DNA of 64,000 bases from DAOUVR01 sp034430535 (GTDB lineage Bacteria > Chloroflexota > Dehalococcoidia > E44-bin15). Below, in pieces: positions 24,825-34,032 of the stretch; the first letter of the stretch is position 1; every line of letters begins with the position of its first letter. The notes under the pieces are model-generated. The model was not told the DNA's origin and did no database searches. It saw only the letters and a program-made list of their open reading frames with translations. The translations under genes and the position numbers were made by a program. The stretch covers positions 100,920 to 164,919 of the forward strand of contig CAYUCL010000003.1 of the NCBI GenBank assembly GCA_964443325.1, given 5' to 3'.

Positions 24825-26249
24825 TTAATTGCCCCGATGAAACCTGTAGTACCAATTCATGTTAGCGATTGCCCTGGCGGCTCGATCCAAGCTGGGATAG
24901 ACCGTTACCCACGCATCAGCGAGCTTCTTCTCCAGCGACATCGTCTCAGCGCCACCTAAGGTAGGCGAAGAAACTATCACAATAGGCTTCTTCTCTCTAA
25001 CACGGATGAAAATATCGTTCATCTCATTGAGCGTCTCCTTCGACAACCCCATGAGAAGCTGATCCAGATGCTCATTCACAATGATTACATCTATCCTCGG
25101 GTCAGCGACCACTGTCTCCATGGTCTTTGCCAGAATCTCCAGAACCCCACCAACCCCACCCATATCCAACGGGTTCCTTAAAATGCAACCAGCGGGAGGA
25201 AGGATGGGCTTTAGCTTTTTTCTAGTCTCATCGGTGAAAGGAGGTACGTTCAGCCCTACACTGGCACAGGCATCGGTGGAAGAGACGCTCTCACCCCCAC
25301 CACCACCAGAAAGCCCGGCGACGATAGCCACATTCTCGCCAAGGAATGGCGCATAATGCTGAAAGGTCAGCATGGTATCGGCAAGCTCCTCCAGGCTATC
25401 CACCTTAATGACTCCTGCTTGCTTGAGCACCGCAGTCCAGATATTATCCGATATAGCAAGGGAACCAGTATGAGACTTAGCAGCCTCCGCTCCTGGTTCA
25501 GTCTTGCCACCTTTCCAGATTATCATAGGCTTGCTTTTTGAGACCTCTTTAGCAAGCTGGAAGAATCTTCGCCCTTGCCTCATACCTTCTAAATAGGCAC
25601 CGATAATTTTGGTATCCGGGTCGACAGCTAGATACTCCAGATAATCCACGCTATCGAGGTCACACCCGTTGCCAAAGCTAACCACCTTGCTAAAGTGAAT
25701 CCAGCGCCTCAGCCCTATCCCTATCACCCTCCCCGCATGTCCACCACTCTGAGAGATAAAGCCCACCGATCCAACTTCTCCCAATAACGGCGTAGGACCG
25801 TAGGGCATCAGGTGAGCTGGTGAATATACGCCGATGCAATTAGGCCCGATGATTCGGAAGCCGCCCTCCCTTGACTTCTTTACCATCTCCGTTTCCAATC
25901 GCCGCCCTTCCTCCTCCCCTGTCTCAGAGAACCCAGCGGTAAAGAACTGAACCACCTTCACTCCCCTGGCGGCGCAATCATCCAGCACACCTAGAACATG
26001 CTGCGCAGGAATGCAAACAATCACATATTCAACAGGGTCAGGGATATCCTGTACAGTTGGATAGGCCTTGAGACCCATTATTTCACCATCACTGGGATTG
26101 ACTGGATAGAGCCTGCCTTTGAAACCTGCTTTGATCAGGGCTTCAAGGTATCTGTTGCCAAACTTAGCGGGGTTTGGCGAAGCGCCCACTACAGCGATGG
26201 ATTTGGGATAAAAGACGGGCTCGAATTCTCGAAGCTTATCTCGATTCAG
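24825..26249 (-). CDS. ADP-forming acyl-CoA synthetase alpha-type protein (CTG start)
   Basis: 474 residues if translated from the CTG at 26249. That codon is preceded by AGGAGG at a five-base spacing, and the extra residues (LREFEPVFYPKSIAVVGASP) complete the CoA-binding Rossmann motif and align with the N-terminus of the paralogue at 23296. The next possible start (GTG at 26189) would cut into the glycine loop, so CTG is preferred. The phosphohistidine motif AAKSHTGSLA is intact (about His260). Also lacks an ATP-grasp beta domain. It converges with its paralogue and likely needs a beta subunit encoded elsewhere. Confidence 0.88.
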   Translation of the reverse strand: MNRDKLREFEPVFYPKSIAVVGASPNPAKFGNRYLEALIKAGFKGRLYPVNPSDGEIMGLKAYPTVQDIPDPVEYVIVCIPAQHVLGVLDDCAARGVKVVQFFTAGFSETGEEEGRRLETEMVKKSREGGFRIIGPNCIGVYSPAHLMPYGPTPLLGEVGSVGFISQSGGHAGRVIGIGLRRWIHFSKVVSFGNGCDLDSVDYLEYLAVDPDTKIIGAYLEGMRQGRRFFQLAKEVSKSKPMIIWKGGKTEPGAEAAKSHTGSLAISDNIWTAVLKQAGVIKVDSLEELADTMLTFQHYAPFLGENVAIVAGLSGGGGGESVSSTDACASVGLNVPPFTDETRKKLKPILPPAGCILRNPLDMGGVGGVLEILAKTMETVVADPRIDVIIVNEHLDQLLMGLSKETLNEMNDIFIRVREKKPIVIVSSPTLGGAETMSLEKKLADAWVTVYPSLDRAARAIANMNWYYRFHRGN

Positions 26250-26347
26250 AGATGCCTCCTTTTTTCGAACACCGGGATTTCAATCCTCAACTCTTCTCAA
26301 ACCCCTCCTGCTATCCCGGTGCTGTTAACGAGCTATGCCGAGGTGTG

Positions 26348-27055
26348 CTATTTGCCTCTCTCGCCTTTCTCAGCAAGCTCAGCACGAGTGGGGAAAATGC
26401 CGCAACTCTCCACTTCATCGCAGTATCCGAGGCGGTAACATTTAGGTTTAAGCTCAGCGCCAAGGCGAGGGGCTACCTTCTCTACCTCAGCCTTGATATG
26501 CTCGAATAGCTCAACGATCTCCCACTGCGCTCTGAGGCAAAGCCGCAATGAGCAAGCGTGAATCAACTCCCGAGCATTCATGGTCATCACTAGCCTGGTC
26601 TCAGCAGCATTAGGAAGTACATAGCGGGCATCCTCTGCTGGAATGCCCACATCGAGCATTTCAAGATAGAGGCGATGGGCAGCGCGAACCATCTCATTAT
26701 ACTTAACCCCCCATTCAGGCTTAGCGCTTATGGTAGCAGGAGTGATATAGTTGAACTCCTTTAAAGAAACATATCTCTGACTCTGCTGGGTGTAGCTTGC
26801 CAGCCGATGGCGCACTAGTTGATGGCTGGTTACCCTGGAGATGCCCTCAATGGCGAATGTAAAGCTAGCGTGTTCGAATACCGAAAGATGGCCTGAAGAA
26901 AGAAGCCGGCTTATAAGACGTTCCACTCTGTCAGGGGTTAGCTTTCCCAAAAGCTCGACAGCACTCACCGGGGAAGTAGAAACACGGGCAGCGGCTGCGA
27001 TTGTTCGCTCAGGGTCAGGGGTATAACTTAGTAATACCACGTTTACCATAATCAC
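26348..27055 (-). CDS. thyX: FAD-dependent thymidylate synthase ThyX
   Basis: 235 residues. The ThyX signature RHRLASYTQQSQRY is present near residue 82, so it should methylate dUMP with methylene-THF using FAD and NAD(P)H. Other blocks: HASFTFAIEGISRVTSHQLV and NARELIHACSLRLC. GTG at 27055 and ATG at 27049 are both possible; AGAGG lies five or eleven bases before. ThyX in place of ThyA is common in anaerobes and is compatible with low folate reductase activity. Divergent from acpS across a hairpin-bearing gap. Confidence 0.96.
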   Translation of the reverse strand: MIMVNVVLLSYTPDPERTIAAAARVSTSPVSAVELLGKLTPDRVERLISRLLSSGHLSVFEHASFTFAIEGISRVTSHQLVRHRLASYTQQSQRYVSLKEFNYITPATISAKPEWGVKYNEMVRAAHRLYLEMLDVGIPAEDARYVLPNAAETRLVMTMNARELIHACSLRLCLRAQWEIVELFEHIKAEVEKVAPRLGAELKPKCYRLGYCDEVESCGIFPTRAELAEKGERGK

Positions 27056-27167
27056 ACCAACCTCTGATTAGAGTAGCATTTTACCTTATAGTCTGAGGCA
27101 AGGCAACAAGTCGCATCAATGGATTGCGAACACCTATACATCATAACAAGGATAGCTAGAAGGGAGT

Positions 27168-27210
27168 CCAGAGGGTACTGACCTCTGGCGGGGTCTGGGG
27201 GTTTCCCCAA
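27168..27210. repeat. tandem hairpins in the thyX-acpS divergent gap
   Basis: CCAGAGG (27168-27174) pairs with CCTCTGG (27182-27188) around a seven-base loop, and a second G-run/C-run stem (TGGGG with CCCCA) ends near 27210. The 342-base gap between thyX and acpS holds this and no convincing gene. It resembles short GC-rich interspersed repeats of environmental Chloroflexota that I know from memory; no second copy is in the window. Confidence 0.5.
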
Positions 27211-27397
27211 GTAATACATCTCAGGGCGGGTGGATGGAAAATACAAGATTACTTCTCTATTGATTCGTAATCGCAGTAAAATAATGGAGGAAAGGCGATG
27301 TGTTTCCAGCTACCTAGGCGAGAAGAGCTATGTTGTTAAACACTTCTTCAATCCCTATAATAGAAAGGCAACGCATAATAGAGGTATGATAACGCAG

Positions 27398-27781
27398 ATG
27401 CACTTTGTCGGCGTGGATATAATTGAGATCGAGCGCATCGAAGAAGCGGTAGTGCGATGGGGAGAACGTTTCCTCAACCGAATCTATACAGAGGCAGAAC
27501 TCAGCATCTGTCGAGGGCGCACTCCGGCACTGGCAGTACGTTTTTCCGCCAAAGAGGCGGTGATGAAGGCTTTAGGCACAGGGACTAATGGGGTTGGCTG
27601 GCGGGAAATCGAGGTGCTTTCAAACTCCGATGGTAAACCACTCGTCTATCTTTATGGGGGAGCTCAAAAAAAAGCCGATGAGTTGGGCTTAGTGGATATG
27701 GACGTCAGCCTCTCCCATTCCAGAGAATATGCCGTCGCCTCGGTAGTTGGAGGAAGAATTGAAAATAGTCACCGTAAATGA
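27398..27781 (+). CDS. acpS: holo-[acyl-carrier-protein] synthase
   Basis: About 127 residues. AcpS moves 4'-phosphopantetheine from CoA to the serine of acyl carrier protein. The Mg-binding Asp is in FVGVDIIEIERIEE and the second motif is RFSAKEAVMKALGTG. ATG at 27398 gives the normal family N-terminus; ATG at 27386 is an alternative, and GAGG at 27381 fits neither ideally (13 bases or 1 base away). It overlaps the next gene and begins a CoA-related cluster (acpS, nnrDE, coaX, coaBC). Its substrate could be the carrier protein encoded at 9806. Confidence 0.93.
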   Translation: MHFVGVDIIEIERIEEAVVRWGERFLNRIYTEAELSICRGRTPALAVRFSAKEAVMKALGTGTNGVGWREIEVLSNSDGKPLVYLYGGAQKKADELGLVDMDVSLSHSREYAVASVVGGRIENSHRK

Positions 27782-29318
27782 GATGAAGGAAATCGAGCGC
27801 CGTGCTGCCGAGATTGGCCTTCCCCCGAACGTGCTAATGGAGAACGCCGGGCTCTCCGTCGCCCAAAAGATAAAGGGATGGCTCGGCAATGTGGTCCAGC
27901 AGCAGATTCTCGTCCTCATCGGACCGGGCAATAATGGTGGGGATGGACTGGTTGCAGCCCGCCACCTCCACGACTGGGGAGCAAGAGTTCACATCCACCT
28001 TTGCGCCGAGCGAAGCAACGATGACTCAAACTATGTCATAATCAGAGAGAGAGGTATCCCCTGCACTGCAGCCAGTGAAGATCAGGACTTTTCTAACCTA
28101 GATACCGTACTTTCCTCAAGCGATGTGGTCATCGATGCTCTTTTCGGTACGGGTAAGCTACGCCCTCTTGAAGGTTCCGTTAAGCAGACTCTGACCAGAT
28201 TGAGGCACTTTAAAGAAATGAAGCCCTCCTTGAATGTAATCGCCCTGGACCTGCCCTCAGGGGTGGACGCCGACACTGGAACCGCTGACCCTTCATGTGT
28301 TGCTGCCGATCTTACCATCACCCTGGGCTATCCAAAGCTGGGGCTTTTCTCATTCCCCGGTCGAGACCTGGTGGGGCAACTCATCGTTGGTGACATTGGC
28401 ATACCACAAAGCCTGGGTGAGGATATCGCCAACGAGCTGATTACTGATGATTATGTCAAGACAATGCTCCCACAACGACCGCGAAGTGCCCATAAAGGTA
28501 CCTTCGGTCGGGTACTTGTTTGCGCGGGTTCCCTTAATTATATAGGTGCCGCTTACCTAGCCTGCGAGGGGGCGATTCGCGTCGGTGCAGGGCTGGTTAC
28601 ACTTGCCGTCGCTCGCAGCCTCCAACCCATTCTGGCAGCAAAGCTCACCGAGGTGACTTACGCACCCTTGCCCGAATCAGAGCCAGGCTTCGTCGATAGC
28701 GAAGCATACGAGGTTCTCCATGAATGGCTTTCAGGCTATGATGTCCTGCTTATAGGGTGTGGATTGAGCCAACATCCGTCAGTGATGGACTTTGTCAGAA
28801 ATTCTTTACTCGAGATGCCGCCATCCCTTTCCCCGTCCCTTGTCATTGATGCCGATGCCCTCAATGCCCTTGCTCAGATTCAGGGCTGGTGGCAAAGGCT
28901 CAATCAGAATGCTATACTTACTCCCCACCCAGGGGAAACGTCCCGACTCAGTGGGCTCACCGTTAACCAGATTGAGCGAGAGCGGCTAATGGTGGCAGGG
29001 GAGAAAGCTGCCCTCTGGGATAAGATAGTGGTGCTCAAGGGAGCTCATACAGTAGTAGCTTCACCAAACGGTGAAGCAAAGATTAGCCCTGTAGCTAACC
29101 CAGGCCTGGCTTCAGCAGGCACTGGTGACGTGCTTGCTGGGGCTATCGCTGGATTGATGGCCCAGGGGCTTACACCCTTTGACGCCGCCTCCTGTGGCGT
29201 CTATTTGCATGGAGCAGCGGCGGAGTCTGTTGGAGCTGAGCTTGGCGATGCTGGCATGGTTGCCAGCGATCTGCTGCCCGCGTTGCCCAAGGTTATCAAG
29301 AAAATCAAGGAAGGTTAA
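27759..29318 (+). CDS. nnr: bifunctional NAD(P)H-hydrate repair enzyme
   Basis: 519 residues, two fused domains. Residues about 1-210 are the YjeF_N epimerase (MENAGLSVA and GPGNNGGDGLVAARHL); residues about 225-515 are the ADP/ATP-dependent dehydratase of ribokinase fold, with ANPGLASAGTGDVLAG as the phosphate-binding motif. Together they repair hydrated NADH and NADPH. The start is TTG at 27759, placed by GGAGG five bases upstream; the gene overlaps acpS by 23 bases. This acpS-nnr overlap is a common bacterial arrangement. Confidence 0.95.
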   Translation: MKIVTVNEMKEIERRAAEIGLPPNVLMENAGLSVAQKIKGWLGNVVQQQILVLIGPGNNGGDGLVAARHLHDWGARVHIHLCAERSNDDSNYVIIRERGIPCTAASEDQDFSNLDTVLSSSDVVIDALFGTGKLRPLEGSVKQTLTRLRHFKEMKPSLNVIALDLPSGVDADTGTADPSCVAADLTITLGYPKLGLFSFPGRDLVGQLIVGDIGIPQSLGEDIANELITDDYVKTMLPQRPRSAHKGTFGRVLVCAGSLNYIGAAYLACEGAIRVGAGLVTLAVARSLQPILAAKLTEVTYAPLPESEPGFVDSEAYEVLHEWLSGYDVLLIGCGLSQHPSVMDFVRNSLLEMPPSLSPSLVIDADALNALAQIQGWWQRLNQNAILTPHPGETSRLSGLTVNQIERERLMVAGEKAALWDKIVVLKGAHTVVASPNGEAKISPVANPGLASAGTGDVLAGAIAGLMAQGLTPFDAASCGVYLHGAAAESVGAELGDAGMVASDLLPALPKVIKKIKEG

Positions 29319-29323
29319 GCGAG

Positions 29324-30097
29324 ATGTTACTGGCACTCGACATAGGAAATACAAACATTGCCTTTGGCATCTTCGAAGAGGAGACGCTTCGGGCTAAGTG
29401 GAGTATTGCCACCGATCTTAACAAGACAGCCGATGAGTACGCCGTGCTGCTTTTGAACCTGCTGCCGCAAGAGAGTCTTGCCCTCTCTGACATCGACCAT
29501 ACTGTCATCTGTAGCGTCGTGCCTCCACTGGATCCAGTTATCGATGAATTGAGCCAGCGCTACCTTCGAACGTCACCCCTTGTCGTAAGCCCTGGGATTA
29601 AAACCGGGGTGCGCCTCGGCATTGACAATCCTCGTGAGGTTGGTGCCGACCGTGTGGTAAATGCCGCTGCGGCCCACCGAATCTACAGTGGTCCCATTAT
29701 CATCATCGATTTTGGCACTGCCACCACTCTTGACGCAATCTCTGAAGACGGCGATTATCTCGGCGGCGCTATTGCTCCAGGCATTGGCATTGCTGCAGAA
29801 GCCCTTTTCACCCGAGCATCGAAGCTGCCAAGAATCGAGCTGATTCCCCCCGAACATGCGATCGGCCGAAATACGGTAACGGCAATGCAATCAGGGGTAA
29901 TGTTCGGTTATGTGGGACTGGTCGAAAGTTTAGTATCTCGTATTCGGCAAGAATTAGGCGGTAAGGTAAAAGTAGTGGCCACCGGTGGTCTTGCCTATGT
30001 GATCGCCAAGGAAACCAAGGTTATAGATGAGGTGAACCCCAACCTCACCCTTTTAGGATTACGATTCATCCACGAGATGAATAGATCGGGGGAGTAA
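29324..30097 (+). CDS. coaX: type III pantothenate kinase CoaX
   Basis: 257 residues, ASKHA kinase fold. The N-terminal loop LLALDIGNTNIAFGIFE, the pantothenate block GADRVVNAAAA and IIDFGTATTLDAI are diagnostic of CoaX, which phosphorylates pantothenate in the first step of CoA synthesis and is not feedback-inhibited by CoA. It begins five bases after nnr ends. Its stop codon overlaps the ATG of coaBC, so the two CoA enzymes are coupled. Confidence 0.96.
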   Translation: MLLALDIGNTNIAFGIFEEETLRAKWSIATDLNKTADEYAVLLLNLLPQESLALSDIDHTVICSVVPPLDPVIDELSQRYLRTSPLVVSPGIKTGVRLGIDNPREVGADRVVNAAAAHRIYSGPIIIIDFGTATTLDAISEDGDYLGGAIAPGIGIAAEALFTRASKLPRIELIPPEHAIGRNTVTAMQSGVMFGYVGLVESLVSRIRQELGGKVKVVATGGLAYVIAKETKVIDEVNPNLTLLGLRFIHEMNRSGE

Positions 30098-31293
30098 TGA
30101 TTAGGGAAAAGAATATTGTTCTCGGTGTTACCGGCAGCATAGCTGCCTACAAGGCGGTGGAGCTTGCCAGTAAGCTTACTAAAGAGGAAGCCATAGTTAC
30201 TGTGGTGATGACCAGCTCGGCTAAAGAGTTTGTCACGCCAATGACCTTCCGCACCATCACCCAGCAATCAGTGGTTAGTGAGATGTTCGATCCCGCCTCT
30301 GAGTTCAGTGTTGCGCATATAGCTTTGGCGGAACGGGCAGACTTGGTGGTCATCGCTCCCGCTACTGCAAATGTCATGGCCAAGCTGGCGTGCGGAATCG
30401 CCGATGACATGCTCTGCTGCACCGTGCTCGCCACCAAGGCCCCTGTAATCATTGCCCCAGCGATGCATTCAAATATGTATGAAAACCAGGTCACTCAGGA
30501 GAACGTCTCCAATCTTAAGGCCAGAGGTTTCACCTTCGTCGGCCCTACCTATGGCCGTCTCGCCGGTGGAGCCTACGGATTGGGCCGATTTGCCGAAATC
30601 GAAGACATCTTGGGCACGATTCATCAGGTGCTGGGAAGAGGTGGCGATCTGGCAGGGAGACGAATCGTGGTCAGCGCTGGTGGAACTCGAGAGACCATCG
30701 ACCCGGTTCGCATTATCGGCAATCGCTCCTCAGGAAAGATGGGCTATGCCGTGGCTGAGGCCGCCCGCGACCGCGGGGCAGATGTGTTCCTGGTGAGCGC
30801 CCCAACTGCCCTCAACTCTCCTGTTGGCATAGAGGTTGCTCAGGTGGAGACCACAATCCAGATGCGAGACGCCATCGTAAATTCCACGGTTCAGGCGGAC
30901 GCGCTAATCATGGCGGCCGCCCCCTCCGACTTCCGCCCGGTTTCCACCGCAGAAAGCAAGATCAAGAGGAAAGCCGAAAAGATCACCCTGGAGCTGGTGG
31001 AAAACCCCGACATCCTCGGCGCGGTCAGAAGCGACCTCATCCGGGTTGGCTTTGCTGCCGAAAGCGAGAACGTGGTTGAAAACGCCACCGAGAAGTTAAA
31101 GAGGAAAAACCTCGACCTCATCGCCGCCAATGACATTACTGCCACCGATAGCGGCTTTGACGTCGATACCAACAAGGTGGTAATCATCGACCGCGAAGGT
31201 AATCTGGACGACCTGCCCCTGATGTCCAAATACGAGGTCGCCAATCGCATCCTGGACAAGGTAGTGGAATTGTTGCCAAAAGAGTCCGTTTAG
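30097..31293 (+). CDS. coaBC: phosphopantothenoylcysteine synthetase/decarboxylase CoaBC
   Basis: 398 residues. The N-terminal CoaC flavoprotein half starts with NIVLGVTGSIAAYKAVELAS and contains the PAMHSNMYEN block; the C-terminal CoaB half begins with VSAGGTRETIDPVR and has IIGNRSSGKMGYAVAEAA. It converts 4'-phosphopantothenate and cysteine to 4'-phosphopantetheine. The start ATG overlaps the coaX stop. Length and domain order are normal. With coaX it supplies CoA for the many CoA-dependent enzymes in this window, though that is also a universal need. Confidence 0.97.
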   Translation: MIREKNIVLGVTGSIAAYKAVELASKLTKEEAIVTVVMTSSAKEFVTPMTFRTITQQSVVSEMFDPASEFSVAHIALAERADLVVIAPATANVMAKLACGIADDMLCCTVLATKAPVIIAPAMHSNMYENQVTQENVSNLKARGFTFVGPTYGRLAGGAYGLGRFAEIEDILGTIHQVLGRGGDLAGRRIVVSAGGTRETIDPVRIIGNRSSGKMGYAVAEAARDRGADVFLVSAPTALNSPVGIEVAQVETTIQMRDAIVNSTVQADALIMAAAPSDFRPVSTAESKIKRKAEKITLELVENPDILGAVRSDLIRVGFAAESENVVENATEKLKRKNLDLIAANDITATDSGFDVDTNKVVIIDREGNLDDLPLMSKYEVANRILDKVVELLPKESV

Positions 31294-31296
31294 AAA

Positions 31297-31349
31297 TGTA
31301 GCGCGAGGCTTTAGCCTCGCTTAAAGCGACCCTGAAGGGTCGCGCTACA
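31297..31349. repeat. 53-base MITE-like palindromic repeat
   Basis: Perfect 10-base terminal inverted repeats, TGTAGCGCGA (31297-31306) and its complement (31340-31349), flank two back-to-back hairpins: one with GCGAGGCT/AGCCTCGC arms and one with GCGACCCT/AGGGTCGC arms. The same hairpins reappear at 55801-55972. It lies just after the coaBC stop and could also act as a transcript end structure. Confidence 0.8.
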
Positions 31350-31500
31350 GAAATGCCCAAAATTGAGCGGAAAATCAAAATTAAACACCCTCGCCAGAAA
31401 CCTAGGAGGTGAAACTACGCCCTTTGAAGAGATTGCGAAATCATTGATGGCGGGCTTCAAAACTACCGCCGATAGCCGATATTAGCAGGGGGAAAAGCTC

Positions 31501-32244
31501 TTATCCTATTTGGTTAGTGTTTATAGCTAGTTTCTGTGCCAGCGTCCGCGCGTTTTGTATGGCATATCCCTCGGCATCGTTGTTGAAGTAGATATAGACC
31601 GCATCCAGGTCTTTCGCCAGCCCTGAAATCCTTCTTGCCCAGTTTTCAAGCTCCTCTTCAGAGTAGCAGCTATAGTATAGTCCGCTTGAGCCATGAAAGC
31701 GGATGTAGGCGAAATCCGCCGTAGCCAGCAACGGGCAAGCGAGGCCGGGCATGTCGAAGACACAGAAGCCTACATTGTGCTTGCGCAGTATGTCGAAAAC
31801 CCCCTCATCAAGCCAGGACTCATGGCGAAACTCCAAGACATGACTAAGCTCCTTGGGCAAGAGGGAGAGAAAGTTTTCAAGCCTCTCGTCGTTTCGATGC
31901 ATATTTGGCGGAAGCTGGTAGAGCAAAGGCCCCAGCTTTTCCCCAAGAAGGCGCGCCCTCGATAGAAAGGTCTGTATCGGCTCCTCGACATCCTTGAGCC
32001 GCTTGATGTGGGTTATGAAGCGGCTAACCTTAACCGCATAGATAAAGCCCTCGGGGGAGGTCTGGCGCCAGTTCGAAAATGCCTTCTCTGTGGGCAGTCG
32101 GTAGAAGCTGTTATTCAGTTCAACTGTGGCGAAATGTTGGCAGTAGAATTCCAGCCACTTAGACTGCGCCAGCTTTGGCGGATAGAACACCTCCCTCCAT
32201 TGCCGATAGACCCAACCGCTTGTCCCGATGAAATATCTGGCCAA
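31501..32244 (-). CDS. DUF72 (YecE-like) TIM-barrel protein
   Basis: 247 residues of the DUF72 family. Typical blocks: YFIGTSGWVY at the start, YCQHFATVELNNSFYRLP, LLYQLPPNM, LEFRHESW and YIYFNNDAEGYAIQNA. Function in bacteria is unknown; the fold is a TIM barrel with a conserved acidic/aromatic pocket. The start is TTG at 32244 with GAGGTG seven bases upstream. It is divergent from pcm. An open frame on the opposite strand across it is a shadow. Confidence 0.92.
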   Translation of the reverse strand: MARYFIGTSGWVYRQWREVFYPPKLAQSKWLEFYCQHFATVELNNSFYRLPTEKAFSNWRQTSPEGFIYAVKVSRFITHIKRLKDVEEPIQTFLSRARLLGEKLGPLLYQLPPNMHRNDERLENFLSLLPKELSHVLEFRHESWLDEGVFDILRKHNVGFCVFDMPGLACPLLATADFAYIRFHGSSGLYYSCYSEEELENWARRISGLAKDLDAVYIYFNNDAEGYAIQNARTLAQKLAINTNQIG

Positions 32245-32388
32245 ACCTTATCACCTCGCCATCTTGAATTATATGCCACTCCAATATCGCCATCAACCTT
32301 GATAGCCTCCTCCTTTTATGGTAGATTTCCAATAGCAAAGACTAGCATAAAATCGCCTGAGATGATGGCAGTAATCGTCAGGTTAGTT

Positions 32389-33027
32389 ATGAATCTGGAA
32401 GAGAGCCGAGAAAGACTAATCCGACACCTTAGCCGTGATATACATGACAAGAGGGTGCTTGATGCTATGCGCCGAGTGCCACGTGAGCTTTTCGTTCCCC
32501 AAGCAGAGCGTCACCTTGCCTACGATGACAGACCGCTACCCATCGGTGAGGGGCAAACCATCTCTCAGCCATTTATCGTCGCCCTGATGACCCAGGCATT
32601 GAAACTTACTGGAACGGAAAAGGTTCTAGAGCTAGGCTCTGGAAGTGGCTATCAGGCAGCCATCCTTGCTGAACTGGCACGACAGGTGATCACTGTGGAG
32701 CGACTGCAAAATCTTGCTGACACTGCCCGACAGACACTGAAGAAAATGGGCTATACCAATGTACAGGTTTACCTTGCCGAGAAAACCATCGGCTGGCAAG
32801 CCAAGGCACCATACGAAGCAATCATGGTAACCGCCGGCGCGCCGCAGATCCCCCCAAAGCTACTCGAACAGCTAACAGTGGGCGGTCGTATGGTTATCCC
32901 TGTCGGCTCCATGTGGGATCAGGATCTGCTTCAAGTAACCAAGCAAAAGAAAGGGTTCACCGTTAATAATTTAACCCCCTGCCGCTTCGTACCCCTTATC
33001 GGCGAGGGAGCCTGGAGCGGTGATTAG
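32389..33027 (+). CDS. pcm: protein-L-isoaspartate O-methyltransferase
   Basis: 212 residues. PCMT methylates isoaspartyl residues in damaged proteins with SAM. Motifs: AMRRVPRELFVP, the substrate block YDDRPLPIGEGQTISQPFIV, and SAM motif I VLELGSGSGYQAAILAEL. I chose ATG at 32389 because AGG lies six bases upstream and family members begin at this point; an ATG at 32362 is also in frame, and the frame stays open far upstream only as the shadow of the DUF72 gene. Confidence 0.95.
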   Translation: MNLEESRERLIRHLSRDIHDKRVLDAMRRVPRELFVPQAERHLAYDDRPLPIGEGQTISQPFIVALMTQALKLTGTEKVLELGSGSGYQAAILAELARQVITVERLQNLADTARQTLKKMGYTNVQVYLAEKTIGWQAKAPYEAIMVTAGAPQIPPKLLEQLTVGGRMVIPVGSMWDQDLLQVTKQKKGFTVNNLTPCRFVPLIGEGAWSGD

Positions 33028-33060
33028 ATGAGCTTTGGCCTGAGAAGGCTTGGAATCAAG

Positions 33061-33612
33061 CTATGAGGCTCTCTCCACATGTCGCGGCCAAAGGGCTATA
33101 ACGATGAGCGCCCCCAGCCCAACGCCAGCGATGACAGCGCCGACCCAACCCAATAGACACAGCACAGTAACAATCACCCCGGACAAGAGTACCCCCAGGG
33201 AAATTGACAGCATGGCATCCCTAAATCTCATCCCAAGCAAAAATGCGACCATTGAACCGGTCCATGCACCCGTCACCGGCAAGGGGATGGAGACGAAGAG
33301 CATAAGCCCAATCCGCCCATATCTTTCTACAAGCCTTCCTCGCTGCTGCGCCAGGCCTAAAACCCACTCCAGTGCATTCCCAACAATGCCAATTTTGGCG
33401 GCGACTCGCCTCACAAAGCCTAGAAAGATAAGAAGAAAGGGTACGGGAAGAATGTTGCCAACAAGAGCGATGGGGCAGGCATAATACCATGGGATATGGA
33501 AAATGTTTATCGCTACCGGCAGTGCACCCCTGAGTTCCACTATGGGGAGCATCGAGACGATAAACACGATCAGTGTTTCTGAAATCCCTAAGTTTTGTAA
33601 GCTCTCGAACAC
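33061..33612 (-). CDS. small multidrug-export family membrane protein (COG2426-like)
   Basis: About 183 residues with some five hydrophobic segments, starting with ETLIVFIVSMLPIVELRGAL, a block typical of the putative small multidrug export family. Other membrane stretches are near residues 42-65, 100-125 and 130-175. It is an inner-membrane protein of unproven transport role. GTG at 33612 is chosen because AGGA lies five bases upstream; a TTG at 33657 is also in frame. Convergent with pcm. Confidence 0.8.
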   Translation of the reverse strand: MFESLQNLGISETLIVFIVSMLPIVELRGALPVAINIFHIPWYYACPIALVGNILPVPFLLIFLGFVRRVAAKIGIVGNALEWVLGLAQQRGRLVERYGRIGLMLFVSIPLPVTGAWTGSMVAFLLGMRFRDAMLSISLGVLLSGVIVTVLCLLGWVGAVIAGVGLGALIVIALWPRHVERAS

Positions 33613-33753
33613 AGTTATCCTATCGGCACAATACCATGAGCGGGAAAACCCCGTCAAGTCAACTGATGCCCCCAGCCATTGTCATATTTTGAAATGTCTG
33701 CTACATTATACTGGCGAGGAATTGCCAAGAGAAGCAAAAAGAAAGGCAGAACA

Positions 33754-34032
33754 GTGGAAACGGCATTAGTCATATTCTTGCTCGCCTTTATTTCGTTCTG
33801 GGGTTTGCTGACCATCGGTCAAATCATATTCGGCACGATTTACATACGGCGATACAAGAGATTGCACGGTCGCTATCCGAAGCGCGAAGACATGCGTTGG
33901 TGGGTGTGGCAGCTTCTTAATCCCGTGGCTTGGCGAAGCAGAGGTATCTTCGTACCTACGGGTCGCCGACGTGATAAACGTGGCGATGCCGCAGGCGACG
34001 GAGGAGGCAGTAGTGATAATGGTGGCCCATAG
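33754..34032 (+). CDS. small single-pass membrane protein, unknown function
   Basis: About 92 residues from the GTG at 33754, which follows AAAGG at seven bases. One long hydrophobic segment (residues 4-30) is followed by a basic cytoplasmic-looking stretch with several Trp and Arg residues, then a Gly/Asp-rich tail. I do not recognise the family. The frame extends upstream to 33679 without support. A minus-strand frame overlaps it; the plus frame is favoured by its membrane-protein pattern and start site. Confidence 0.5.
   Translation: METALVIFLLAFISFWGLLTIGQIIFGTIYIRRYKRLHGRYPKREDMRWWVWQLLNPVAWRSRGIFVPTGRRRDKRGDAAGDGGGSSDNGGP

Noticed and set aside
27230..27397. Extended N-terminus of AcpS
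   Set aside because: AcpS proteins start at the MHFVGVD-like position; the upstream residues do not look like a domain.
32008..32388. Long in-frame N-terminal extension of pcm
   Set aside because: It is the antisense of the DUF72 gene; the family N-terminus begins at 32389.
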